Numbered from the stretch's first letter, positions 19,333 to 27,669 are shown. The stretch is DNA of 64,000 bases from Methylophilus sp. 14 (GCF_015354345.1 NZ_JADKYS010000001.1:310001-374000), one strand, 5' to 3'. Numbers and translations are program-made. The notes: generated by a model not told the origin, from the letters alone.

Positions 19333-19806
19333 ATGACAACCGTTTCAAATACTTTTGTTCTCATTCACGTTGTGTTGAGTTTGGTTAGCCTCATTTCTGG
19401 CTTGGTCATGGCTGGTGGGTTAATGTCGGGACATTATTACAGCCGATGGATTCACACCTTCATGCTGACAACCATACTGACGAGTGTGACGGGATTTGGT
19501 TTTCCATTCACAGATATTTTACCGTCCCACATCATTGGGGGTATTTCATTGGCTGTGTTAATCGCTGCCAGCATTGCGCTTTATGTGAAGAGGCTTGCGG
19601 GTCATTGGCGCAAAGTATTTGTTGTAACCGGTGTGTTGGCGTTGTACTTAAATGTGTTTGTTCTAATTGCGCAATTGTTAGCAAAAATACCTGCTTTGGC
19701 TCTGCTTGCACCAACACCAGCAGCGCCAACTTTTGCCGCGACTCAAACGATTGCGCTGGTGATGTTCGCCATATTGGGATGGGTTGCGTTTAAGCAGGGC
19801 AAATAG
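19333..19806 (+). CDS. four-helix membrane protein, unknown
   Basis: The 157-residue protein has four hydrophobic segments (about residues 8-30, 42-62, 66-84 and 92-118) and a last one near 135-153, with short loops and no catalytic motif I can name. GGGAGAG lies upstream of the ATG. It follows the hydrolase gene by 105 bp in the same direction, so it may be cotranscribed with it. It looks like an intact gene. Confidence 0.65.
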   Translation: MTTVSNTFVLIHVVLSLVSLISGLVMAGGLMSGHYYSRWIHTFMLTTILTSVTGFGFPFTDILPSHIIGGISLAVLIAASIALYVKRLAGHWRKVFVVTGVLALYLNVFVLIAQLLAKIPALALLAPTPAAPTFAATQTIALVMFAILGWVAFKQGK

Positions 19807-19810
19807 GCGT

Positions 19811-20032
19811 TTATTTAAAGACGATTTTATGCACCTTTGGTTGTGGTTCTGCGTCCTGCACATGATCGTAAGCGGCTTGCGCTGCGAGTACTTCATGCAT
19901 GTGTGATTCTGACCAGATACGAATGGCAGCCAAAGGTGCAACCAGCGTAGAACCGAGAGCCGTAATGCTGCATTCCACTGTGGAAGGGATGTTGCATTCG
20001 GTGAGGTTCGCGGTCTTGCGGTAAATTGACAA
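19811..20032 (-). CDS. possible small gene or gene remnant
   Basis: A 73-codon minus-strand frame begins with TTG and ends 5 bp from the end of the preceding gene. The product has a hydrophobic middle (ALGSTLVAPLAAI) and a polar end (HVQDAEPQPKVHKIVFK). No ribosome-binding site or family is recognised, so it may be chance or a remnant. The rest of the gap to the next PEP-CTERM gene (20033-20256) is AT-rich, probably promoter sequence, without another gene. Confidence 0.3.
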   Translation of the reverse strand: MSIYRKTANLTECNIPSTVECSITALGSTLVAPLAAIRIWSESHMHEVLAAQAAYDHVQDAEPQPKVHKIVFK

Positions 20033-20256
20033 ACGACCTAGGAGGCATGAAAGCGGGAGAAAGCGAAATCGGTGTGTATATTGTGCTTAAGGGGGTCGTG
20101 TTCAAGTTTTCAATGCTAATAAAATAATTTCCATAAATTTAATTGATGTGGAATGCAATTGAGAATCAGTTGCACCTAATCACCAATGTAATATTGTTAA
20201 AACTGCATTAATAGTTCTCAGCTAGTCTATTTAAATAATTATTTGAGGAGAGGGTG

Positions 20257-20949
20257 ATGAAGTGGATATTGGTTCTTGGCATGTTGTTGTCAGCGCAAGT
20301 AGGGCATGCTGACAGTGTGGTTTATCAATCGGCATCTTATGGATCTACTCAAGCTGTTGGTGCGGTATGCTCTAGTTCTACCTGCTTGGAGCCTGGGACT
20401 GGAGAGTTTAATCAAGAGCAATATATTGGGGAGTCATTTTCACTTACTTCAGCCGCAACTATAAATAGCATAGATTTTTATAAAGGGCTGTTTGCTACGG
20501 ATCCGACAACTGAGCCGGTAGATATTCCATCTGATATTACGGTTGCTTTTTATGATGCTTCATCATTTAGCTTAGTCTATTCGCAGACCTTTAATACCAG
20601 TGAGTACACTCAGACGGAGCGTTTCTTGGGGCCGGGTACAGGTCATAATTATAATATTCATGCATCTTTTACACCTTTTGACTTGGGTGCAGGTGATTAT
20701 ATTGTGTACTACTTTGGCGATCATTTAGGGCTTCCTCTATATGGTGGATACGGAGATACTTCAGTGCTGGTCTCACCCTCTCAAGGTGGCTGGACATTTG
20801 ACAATCCTTTCTATGCATTTGGCGCTACAGCAGTAAAACTTTCTGGAAGTTTTTTGACAACCGTACCTGAGCCTCAATCTTTTACTTTGATGTTAGCTGG
20901 GTTCGGTTTACTTGCTTTTGCGCAAAAAAGGAAAAAAGAAGCTTTGTAA
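20257..20949 (+). CDS. PEP-CTERM sorting domain protein (island segment end)
   Basis: The 230-residue exported protein has a signal peptide ending VGHA and a tail VPEPQSFTLMLAGFGLLAF then AQKRKKEAL. GAGGAGAGG before ATG 20257 is a strong ribosome-binding site; a GTG one codon earlier is also in frame. The middle shows a beta-sandwich-like pattern (SLTSAATINSIDFYKG, then DLGAGDYIVYYFGDH) seen in many surface proteins of this class. The 5' region shares GCTAGTCTA and an AT-rich stretch with that of the PEP-CTERM gene at 15304. The TAA stop (20947-20949) lies at the start of repeat R4. Confidence 0.85.
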   Translation: MKWILVLGMLLSAQVGHADSVVYQSASYGSTQAVGAVCSSSTCLEPGTGEFNQEQYIGESFSLTSAATINSIDFYKGLFATDPTTEPVDIPSDITVAFYDASSFSLVYSQTFNTSEYTQTERFLGPGTGHNYNIHASFTPFDLGAGDYIVYYFGDHLGLPLYGGYGDTSVLVSPSQGGWTFDNPFYAFGATAVKLSGSFLTTVPEPQSFTLMLAGFGLLAFAQKRKKEAL

Positions 20950-21035
20950 GTCGGTTGCAAGGGTTCGATCCCCCCCACACCCTACCAAAATACAAAAGGA
21001 CGGCTTGCAAAAATGCGAGCCGTTTTTCTTTTCTC
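20947..21035 (+). repeat. island repeat R4: tRNA 3' half plus terminator, variant
   Basis: It aligns with 12056-12143 with one extra base. The T-arm and terminator are recognisable, but the region between anticodon and T-arm differs strongly (GTCGGTTGCAAGGG). It may come from a different tRNA allele, that is from another host, rather than by decay alone. A hairpin CACTG-AG-CAGTG follows it. Confidence 0.9.
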
Positions 21036-21070
21036 AACACTGAGCAGTGGTTCAGATTTAAGTTTCACAA

Positions 21071-21092
21071 GTCTTGGGGCGTAGGCAGGCAA
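21071..21092. repeat. island left-end block L4 (fragment)
   Basis: GTCTTG...TAGGCAGGCAA matches part of L1 (12817-12837). The remainder of the gap 21036-21294 holds no gene I can support. Confidence 0.5.
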
Positions 21093-21294
21093 TTCCTATG
21101 TCACCGCGGTGATGATCTTTAATCGTTATAGGGTATGCCTATGATGGTGAGACAGAAAACATCCCTTAGTTCATGCATTTGGCCGATGTGTTTATGTATG
21201 AAAATAAACGGTCGCGCTATTTGGCGGTGACGATGCAATATTGATAAGAGCTCATGATTGAGCACAAATAATTTGTCAATCAAAAGGGGTATCT

Positions 21295-22455
21295 ATGTTT
21301 TCAACTTCAACACGTTCTGCGTTGGTGATGACCGTTGTGGCGATGTTACTGATTCCGTTAGTAGCATCCTGGTTCGCTTATCCAGATACGCATTTACCGC
21401 CCGGGTTCGGGGTTTTTCCGCCACAGTTTGTGGCAGAGCCGCCTGGGTTTAATCTGATTGTTTTTATTGGGGTTGCGCTGCTTGAAGCCGCGTTTGCTGT
21501 TTTTTTAATATTTCCGCAATGGTTTGGCTTTAAGCCGCCCGCGCCATCTCCGCGGCCTGCACCGCTTGCATTGCCTTGGTGGTTTTGGGTGGGGGCGGTT
21601 GTCACATTGTTTTTCTGGTGGTTGATGTGGACGCGCGTCACACCGTTTGGTGATTTGGTGTATTACGCTTTTACGCCGATGTGGTGGGGATTTATCTTTG
21701 TGCTTGATGGTCTGGCATACCGCTATTCTGATGGCTACTCACTGTTTGCGAGTCGTCCTAAAACATTTCTGATTAGTGCGGTTGTCTCCATTGGTGGCTG
21801 GTATTTCTTTGAATATTTCGATTATTTTGCCTTGGGTAACTGGTATTACCCTAATACAGGCATCCCAGGTTTAAGCCATACCACGATTGTGTGGATTTTT
21901 ATTTTTGCCTATTCCACTGTGTGGCCAGCTATTTTTGAGTGGTATACCTTGCTCAATGCTTTTCCAAAAATTGCAGGACGATATGCCCAAGGCCCTGAGC
22001 TGGCGCTGCCAGCAAAGCCAATGTTGTACCTGAGCTTTGTGTTGTTTGCTGCCGTGCCGTTCTGGCCTTATCCTTTGTTTTGGGCCATGTGGATCGCGCC
22101 ATTGATAGGTATCGCTGGCATCTTGATGATGCGTGGCATCTGGACGCCATTTACTGATGTTGCCAACGGCAATTGGAGCCCGGTGCTTTTGATGGCGCTC
22201 AGTTCATTATTTAATGGATTCTTCTGGGAGATTTGGAACTATGGCAGCGCGCATCCGGCATTGCCTGTCACGAATCCGAATTACTGGGTCTACGACATCC
22301 CTTATGTGAACGTGATTCATATTAATGTTGAAATGCCATTATTGGGCTTTGCAGGCTATTTGCCCTTTGGTGTGCTGGTGTGGGTGGTGTTTCTCTGGGC
22401 GGGTAAGGTGTTTGGTTTTAATACGGATATTTTGCCTAGCGGTAAAGGCCATTGA
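21295..22455 (+). CDS. multi-pass membrane protein, unknown
   Basis: The protein of 386 residues has about ten hydrophobic segments and is very rich in Trp, Phe, Tyr and Pro (for example WWFWVGAVVTLFFWWLMW and GGWYFFEYFDYF). Two proline-rich loops lie near residues 30-45 and 80-95. AAGGGG precedes ATG 21295. I do not recognise a family and no charged catalytic motif is obvious, although conserved-looking acidic residues are set among aromatics (FEWYTLLNAFP, FFWEIWNYGS). It is the cargo of the last island segment, ending 36 bp before repeat R5. Confidence 0.7.
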   Translation: MFSTSTRSALVMTVVAMLLIPLVASWFAYPDTHLPPGFGVFPPQFVAEPPGFNLIVFIGVALLEAAFAVFLIFPQWFGFKPPAPSPRPAPLALPWWFWVGAVVTLFFWWLMWTRVTPFGDLVYYAFTPMWWGFIFVLDGLAYRYSDGYSLFASRPKTFLISAVVSIGGWYFFEYFDYFALGNWYYPNTGIPGLSHTTIVWIFIFAYSTVWPAIFEWYTLLNAFPKIAGRYAQGPELALPAKPMLYLSFVLFAAVPFWPYPLFWAMWIAPLIGIAGILMMRGIWTPFTDVANGNWSPVLLMALSSLFNGFFWEIWNYGSAHPALPVTNPNYWVYDIPYVNVIHINVEMPLLGFAGYLPFGVLVWVVFLWAGKVFGFNTDILPSGKGH

Positions 22456-22490
22456 TGGCGCGTGTTATATGGTGGAGAAGGTTAAACACA

Positions 22491-22578
22491 TGATTCATTT
22501 GTCGTGGGTTTGATCTCCGCCACATTGCCAACATACAAAAAAACGGCTTGCAGACATGTGAGCCGTTTTTCTTTTCTC
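22491..22578 (+). repeat. island repeat R5: most diverged tRNA 3' half plus terminator
   Basis: TGATTCATTTGTCGTGGG then TTTGATC and CCGC can be aligned with the tRNA with roughly a dozen changes; the terminator hairpin (CGGCTTGCA/TGTGAGCCG) and TTTTTCTTTTCTC are kept. TGA stands where the other copies have TAA. It is the outermost copy. Confidence 0.85.
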
Positions 22579-22725
22579 AATGCCGAGGTTAAATGGTTGT
22601 TTGGATTAGCCTGACCCAAACAGGCTAACGACACGATAATACTTTTACACTAGAATAATTATCGTATGTGGTATTTATGATTTATAAGACGTTGGTAAAT
22701 GTTAATTAATAAACAGGGGATAGCG

Positions 22726-23370
22726 ATGAAAAGTTTAGTTTTAGTTGCAGCAATGGGTTTGGCCTCAGTGAACGCATACGCGGTTGATATTGTTGGCTTA
22801 TACAATACTGGCGCTAGCTTTGCAGCAGGCGCACAAGATACAAACTACGCATTATCAAGCACAACCACCGCAGTTGATGCACATGGTTATGTGACTGCAA
22901 ATGGATCCTTTCCACTTGCGGGCAACTGGCTAGCGAATACTGCTACTTCTTCATGGTTAACACCTACGGCTAACCAGGGTGAGTCATTGGATCCTTCCGC
23001 TGATGGCCTTTACACTTGGACGATGACTTTTGATTTGACGGGTTATAACGCAGCGACCGCCAGCTTTAATGCGCAGTTTGCGGCCGATAACACTGCTGTT
23101 GTTTACCTGAACGGCAATCAGATTGGCACTTCTAGTGGCTTTTCATCATGGAGCACCTTTTCAGCCTCTGCCGGTCACTTTGTCGCTGGCCTCAACACCT
23201 TGTCATTTGAGGTGATTAATCAGGCACAAGGTGCTGGCAACCCGACTGGTTTGCGAGTCGAATTCCTGTCTTCAAACGTTGCTGCTGTGCCAGAGGCTGA
23301 CAGCTATGCATTGATGATGGCTGGTCTTGGTTTGATGGGCCTGGTCGTTCGCCGCAAAAACGTTGCTTAA
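22726..23370 (+). CDS. PEP-CTERM sorting domain protein
   Basis: The 214-residue exported protein starts MKSLVLVAAMGLASVNAYA (signal peptide) and ends with VPEADSYALMMAGLGLMGLV then VRRKNVA. ATG 22726 follows AGGGGATAG. The middle has a jelly-roll-like pattern (LYTWTMTFDLTGYNAATAS, then TAVVYLNGNQIG, then GLNTLSFEVIN) as in carbohydrate-binding surface modules; this is inference. It lies just outside the last tRNA remnant and has its own strong terminator, so it may be resident rather than island cargo. Confidence 0.87.
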   Translation: MKSLVLVAAMGLASVNAYAVDIVGLYNTGASFAAGAQDTNYALSSTTTAVDAHGYVTANGSFPLAGNWLANTATSSWLTPTANQGESLDPSADGLYTWTMTFDLTGYNAATASFNAQFAADNTAVVYLNGNQIGTSSGFSSWSTFSASAGHFVAGLNTLSFEVINQAQGAGNPTGLRVEFLSSNVAAVPEADSYALMMAGLGLMGLVVRRKNVA

Positions 23371-23387
23371 TCATTACCCGGTAGCAC

Positions 23388-23422
23388 AAAAGTCACGCTG
23401 ATATTGTCAGCGTGACTTTTTT
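23388..23422 (+). terminator. rho-independent terminator
   Basis: AAAGTCACGCTGA (23389-23401) pairs with TCAGCGTGACTTT (23407-23419), with a 5-nt loop and a T run. It terminates the PEP-CTERM gene. Confidence 0.9.
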
Positions 23423-23578
23423 ATTGCCTGTCCACAACCTGAGTGTCGTGGACTGTCTCCTCGCATCATTGATGTCGCTCATCACAGTTTAAGTGTATGC
23501 AATCGATGATCTCACTATATGTGTTGCGGGCATTTTAGCTACAATCCATGCAGCGTCATGTCATTGCAAAGGTACACC

Positions 23579-25345
23579 ATGGATTCCTCTAGTTTTCTTG
23601 TTCAAGCCGCGATCTACCTCGCGTCCGCCATCCTGTTAGTACCCCTGTTTAAGCGGTTGGGCCTGGGCTCTGTGCTGGGCTATCTGATTGCTGGCATTTT
23701 GATTGGCCCTTATGCCTTAAAGCTGATTGCCGACCCTGAGCATATGCTGCATTTTGCCGAGTTTGGCGTGGTGTTGATGTTATTCCTCATCGGGCTGGAG
23801 CTGGAATCGCAAAAGGTGTGGGAGTTGCGCAAATTGTTGTTCGGCCTTGGCGGGTTGCAGGTGACGCTGACGATTGCGCTGGTGACCATGGTGGCGCACC
23901 TGCTTGGGTTTTCATGGCCAGAGGCGCTGATTATTGGCATGGGCGTGGCGATGTCGTCGACGGCGATTGGGCTGACCGCCTTGATTGAGAAAAAACAGTT
24001 GCGCACGCCGGGCGGGCAGGCGGCATTTGCCACCTTGTTGTTCCAGGATTTATCGGTCATCCCATTGTTTATGGTGCTGGCGTTTATCGCGCCTAACAAG
24101 AGCGCATCGGGCTTTGATATGTGGGCTGTGACGCAATCGATTGCGGTGATTCTGGCCATTATCCTGGCGAGCAAAACCATCTTGCGGCCCATCATGCGCA
24201 TCGTCGCGCAAACCGGCATACGCGAGGTATTTGTGGCTTTTTCGTTATTGCTGGTAATCGGCGTTTCGCTGGCAATGGCGTCGGTAGGTTTGTCGATGGC
24301 GCTGGGGACCTTTTTGGCCGGGGTGTTGTTGGCTGATTCCGAGTACCGCTATGAGTTGCGTCTGGATATCGAGCCGGTGAAAGGCTTGTTGCTTGGTTTG
24401 TTTTTTATCTCGGTCGGCATGACGGTAGATTTGGATTTAGTCACCAATCAGCCAGGACTGATTTTTGGCTTTGCCTTGCTGATTGTGGCGATGAAGTTTC
24501 TGGTGCTGGTTGGGCTCGGCAGAATGTTTCATTACCCCTTGCGTGACAAATTATTATTCGGCGTCGCTATCTCGCAAATCGGCGAATTTGCATTTGTGAT
24601 TTTTGGCGTGGCGCTCACGCAAGCTTCGATTTCACGCGAAACCTACAATATTCTTAATGCGATTGTCGCTGTCTCCATGTTGATCACGCCAGTGCTGCTG
24701 TTGCTGTATGACCGTTTTTTAGCCTTGCAATGCGGTGAGCCGCCCAAAGAGGCCATTCCCGAAAATAACGCAGTCATCATTGCTGGCTTTGGCCGTTTTG
24801 GGCAGATTGTGGGCCGCGTGTTGATGGCTCGAGGTATCAACGCCACGTTGATTGATAACGACCCGAACCAGGTAGATTTAACGCGCCAATTTGGCTGGCG
24901 TTGCTATTACGGCGATGCCTCACGGCTGGATGTGCTGGAAGAGGCAGGCATTGCCGAGGCACGTTTGTTTGTGATTGCGGTGAACGATGCAGCGGCGACG
25001 TTGGAAATGGCCAAACTGGTCAAAGAACGTTGGCCGCAGGTCAAGATTGTTGTGCGCGCCCGCAGTCGGACCGATGCGTTTGATTTGCGTGACCTGGATT
25101 TGCAGCCGGTACGCGAGACGTTTTATTCTTCATTAGAAGCTTCGCGGCAGGCGTTGCTGGCAATCGGAGAAACAGCTAGCGCGGCGGCCAAGATCATCAA
25201 GCAGTTTGAAAAGCATGATATTGAGCAACTGGAGGCCACGCGCAAAATCCGCCATGACCGCAAGGCCTTGTCCAGCGTGATGGAGCAAGGGCGGCAGGAT
25301 CTCAAGACCTTGCTGGAGCTTGAGCATCCGGATACCGGAAGCTAA
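23579..25345 (+). CDS. KefB/KefC-type potassium/proton antiporter
   Basis: The protein has 588 residues. The N-terminal 380 or so form a CPA2-type Na/H exchanger domain with about twelve membrane segments (GSVLGYLIAGILIGPYAL, LFLIGLELE, SSTAIGLTAL). The C-terminal part is an RCK/TrkA-N Rossmann domain with VIIAGFGRFGQIVGRVL and IDNDPNQVD, which binds nucleotide. In the Kef family this cytoplasmic domain gates potassium efflux in response to glutathione adducts of electrophiles such as methylglyoxal. The ATG at 23579 after AAAGGT is preferred over the open frame from 23519. Assignment to KefB or KefC cannot be made by eye. Confidence 0.9.
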   Translation: MDSSSFLVQAAIYLASAILLVPLFKRLGLGSVLGYLIAGILIGPYALKLIADPEHMLHFAEFGVVLMLFLIGLELESQKVWELRKLLFGLGGLQVTLTIALVTMVAHLLGFSWPEALIIGMGVAMSSTAIGLTALIEKKQLRTPGGQAAFATLLFQDLSVIPLFMVLAFIAPNKSASGFDMWAVTQSIAVILAIILASKTILRPIMRIVAQTGIREVFVAFSLLLVIGVSLAMASVGLSMALGTFLAGVLLADSEYRYELRLDIEPVKGLLLGLFFISVGMTVDLDLVTNQPGLIFGFALLIVAMKFLVLVGLGRMFHYPLRDKLLFGVAISQIGEFAFVIFGVALTQASISRETYNILNAIVAVSMLITPVLLLLYDRFLALQCGEPPKEAIPENNAVIIAGFGRFGQIVGRVLMARGINATLIDNDPNQVDLTRQFGWRCYYGDASRLDVLEEAGIAEARLFVIAVNDAAATLEMAKLVKERWPQVKIVVRARSRTDAFDLRDLDLQPVRETFYSSLEASRQALLAIGETASAAAKIIKQFEKHDIEQLEATRKIRHDRKALSSVMEQGRQDLKTLLELEHPDTGS

Positions 25346-25455
25346 GCGGCTTAGGCCAGGCTGGGTATCTGTATTCAGTGACCTCAACACAGCACAGGCG
25401 ATGTGAGGGATAATAACGCCCTCAGCATGTTTGCCGCATTTTTGGAATTCTCCTC

Positions 25456-27657
25456 ATGGAAGTCAAAGTCAATTTTCTCGATAAGCTACGCCTGGAAGCC
25501 AAGTTTGATGACTTCACGGTGATTGCCGACCAGCCTATCCGTTATAAAGGCGATGGCTCGGCGCCTGGCCCGTTCGATTATTTTCTGGCTTCGTCGGCCT
25601 TGTGTGCGGCTTATTTTGTGAAGCTGTATTGCAGCACGCGCAATATCCCCACCGACAATATCCGCCTGTCGCACAACAATATTGTGGACCCGGAAAACCG
25701 CTACAAGCAGATTTTCAAAATACAGATTGAGCTGCCGACCGATATTTCTGAAAAAGACCGCGTTGGTATTTTGCGTTCGATAGACCGCTGCACGGTGAAA
25801 AAAGTGGTGCAGGCTGGCCCGGACTTTATCATTGAAGAAGTGGCAAACCTGGATGCTGACGCGCAGGCCTTGCTGACGGTGGATACCGCAGCCGAGTCGC
25901 AAACCTATATCACTGGCAAAGATTTGCCGCTGGAACAAACCATTGCCAATATGACCAGCGTGCTGGCTGGCCTGGGCATCAAGATCGAGATCGCCTCCTG
26001 GCGCAATATTGTGCCCAACGTGTGGTCGCTGCATATCCGCGATGCGCATTCGCCCATGTGTTTTACTAACGGGAAGGGATCGACCAAGGAAAGCGCGCTG
26101 GCGTCTGCCTTGGGTGAATATATCGAGCGGCTGAGTAACAACCATTTTTATGCCGGATCGTACTGGGGCGAAGACATTGCCAACGCTGAGTTTGTGCATT
26201 ACCCGAACGAGCGCTGGTTCAAGCCAGGCCGTAAGGATACGCTGCCAAAAGAAATTCTCGATGACTATTGCCTGGAAATCTATAACCCGGATGGCGAGCT
26301 GCGTGGCTCTCACCTCATCGACACCAATTCTGGCAATACGGAACGTGGGATTTGTTCACTGCCATTTGTGCGCCAGTCGGACGGTGAAACCGTCTACTTT
26401 CCGACCAACCTGGTGGAAAACCTGTTTGTCAGCAATGGCATGAGCGCGGGTAATACGCTGGTGGAAGCACAGGTGCAATGCTTGTCAGAAATTTTTGAGC
26501 GCGCCGTAAAGCGCGAAATCATCGAAGGCGAAATTGCCTTGCCGGATGTGCCGCAAGCCGTGCTGGCGAAATACCCTGGCGTGGTGGCCGGGATCAAAGG
26601 CCTGGAAGAGCAGGGCTTTCCGGTGCTGGTGAAAGATGCTTCGCTGGGCGGACAGTACCCGGTCATGTGCGTCACCCTGATGAACCCGCGCACTGGCGGT
26701 GTGTTTGCCTCATTTGGCGCGCACCCAACCATGGAAGTTGCGCTCGAGCGTAGTCTGACCGAGTTGCTGCAAGGCCGCAGCTTTGAAGGCCTGAATGACC
26801 TGCCGCAGCCAACTTTTGCTAGCGAAGCGGTGACTGAGCCGAATAACTTTGTTGAACATTTTATTGATTCCAGCGGCATTGTCTCCTGGCGCTTCTTCAG
26901 CGCCAAATCAGAGTATGAGTTTGTCGAGTGGGATTTCTCCGGTGAAGGCGAGCATGCGAACGCTGAAGAAGCGGCCACCATGTTTGGCATGCTGGCTGAA
27001 ATGGGGAAGGAAGCGTATGTGGCGGTGTATGACCAATTAGGCGCAACTGCCTGCCGTATCCTAGTGCCGGGCTATTCTGAGGTGTATCCGGTTGAGGACT
27101 TGGTATGGGATAACACCAACAAGGCATTGTTGTTCCGCGAAGATATTTTAAATCTGCATACCCTGGACGATGACAGTCTGGAAGCCTTGCTGGAGCGCCT
27201 GGAGAATAACGAGCTGGATGATTACGGCGATATTGCCACGCTGATCGGTATTGAGTTTGACGAAAACACTGACTGGGGCCAGCTCACGGTCATGGAGTTG
27301 AAATTGCTGATTCACCTCGCCTTGCAGCAATTTGAAGAGGCGCATGACCTGGTCGGTGCCTTTTTGCAGTACAACGACAACTCGCTGGAACGCGGCCTGT
27401 TTTACCAGGCCTTGAATGTCGTGCTGGAAGTAGAATTAGATGATGAGCTGGAACTCGCTGACTACGAAGCCAATTTCCGCAAGATGTTTGGTGAGACACG
27501 GATGGACGCAGTGATTGGCTCGGTCGCCGGTAGCGTACGCTTCTACGGCCTGACACCAACCAGTATGCAACTGGAAGGCTTGGACAGACACCATCGCCTC
27601 GTCGACAGCTACAAAAAACTGCATGCCGCCCGTGCCAGAATGGCGGCTGGCCGATAA
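25456..27657 (+). CDS. OsmC-YcaO domain fusion protein
   Basis: The protein has 733 residues. Residues 1 to about 140 form an OsmC-like domain (GPFDYFLASSALCAAYFVKLYC, with the redox cysteine pattern). From about 160 to 560 a YcaO domain follows, with SALGEYIERLSNNHFYAGSYW, VEAQVQCLSEIFERAVKRE and RSLTELLQGR. The C-terminal 170 residues are acidic and helical. YcaO domains use ATP to activate peptide amide bonds. Escherichia coli YcaO is linked to RimO-dependent methylthiolation of ribosomal protein S12. No peptide-cyclodehydration partner is nearby, which favours the housekeeping type. Confidence 0.87.
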   Translation: MEVKVNFLDKLRLEAKFDDFTVIADQPIRYKGDGSAPGPFDYFLASSALCAAYFVKLYCSTRNIPTDNIRLSHNNIVDPENRYKQIFKIQIELPTDISEKDRVGILRSIDRCTVKKVVQAGPDFIIEEVANLDADAQALLTVDTAAESQTYITGKDLPLEQTIANMTSVLAGLGIKIEIASWRNIVPNVWSLHIRDAHSPMCFTNGKGSTKESALASALGEYIERLSNNHFYAGSYWGEDIANAEFVHYPNERWFKPGRKDTLPKEILDDYCLEIYNPDGELRGSHLIDTNSGNTERGICSLPFVRQSDGETVYFPTNLVENLFVSNGMSAGNTLVEAQVQCLSEIFERAVKREIIEGEIALPDVPQAVLAKYPGVVAGIKGLEEQGFPVLVKDASLGGQYPVMCVTLMNPRTGGVFASFGAHPTMEVALERSLTELLQGRSFEGLNDLPQPTFASEAVTEPNNFVEHFIDSSGIVSWRFFSAKSEYEFVEWDFSGEGEHANAEEAATMFGMLAEMGKEAYVAVYDQLGATACRILVPGYSEVYPVEDLVWDNTNKALLFREDILNLHTLDDDSLEALLERLENNELDDYGDIATLIGIEFDENTDWGQLTVMELKLLIHLALQQFEEAHDLVGAFLQYNDNSLERGLFYQALNVVLEVELDDELELADYEANFRKMFGETRMDAVIGSVAGSVRFYGLTPTSMQLEGLDRHHRLVDSYKKLHAARARMAAGR

Positions 27658-27669
27658 TGTCCCAGGACT

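Larger units (their letters stand above)
12055..22578 (+). mobile_element. tRNA-Lys-anchored cassette island
   Basis: From the anticodon loop of tRNA-Lys to the last tRNA remnant, the region is divided by four copies of tRNA 3' half plus terminator (15861-15949, 17557-17644, 20947-21035, 22491-22578) and one terminator-only copy (12641-12689). Segments between them carry unrelated cargo, often AT-rich compared with ffh upstream and kef downstream. Three segments end in a PEP-CTERM gene that stops exactly at the tRNA-derived sequence. Sequence after several copies is also related. This is the pattern left by repeated site-specific integration at one tRNA gene. No integrase or transposase gene is present, so the recombinase must be elsewhere or lost (inference). 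Confidence 0.8.

Noticed and set aside
12055-22578. CRISPR array
   Set aside because: Repeats are far apart, gene-sized segments separate them and they are tRNA-derived.
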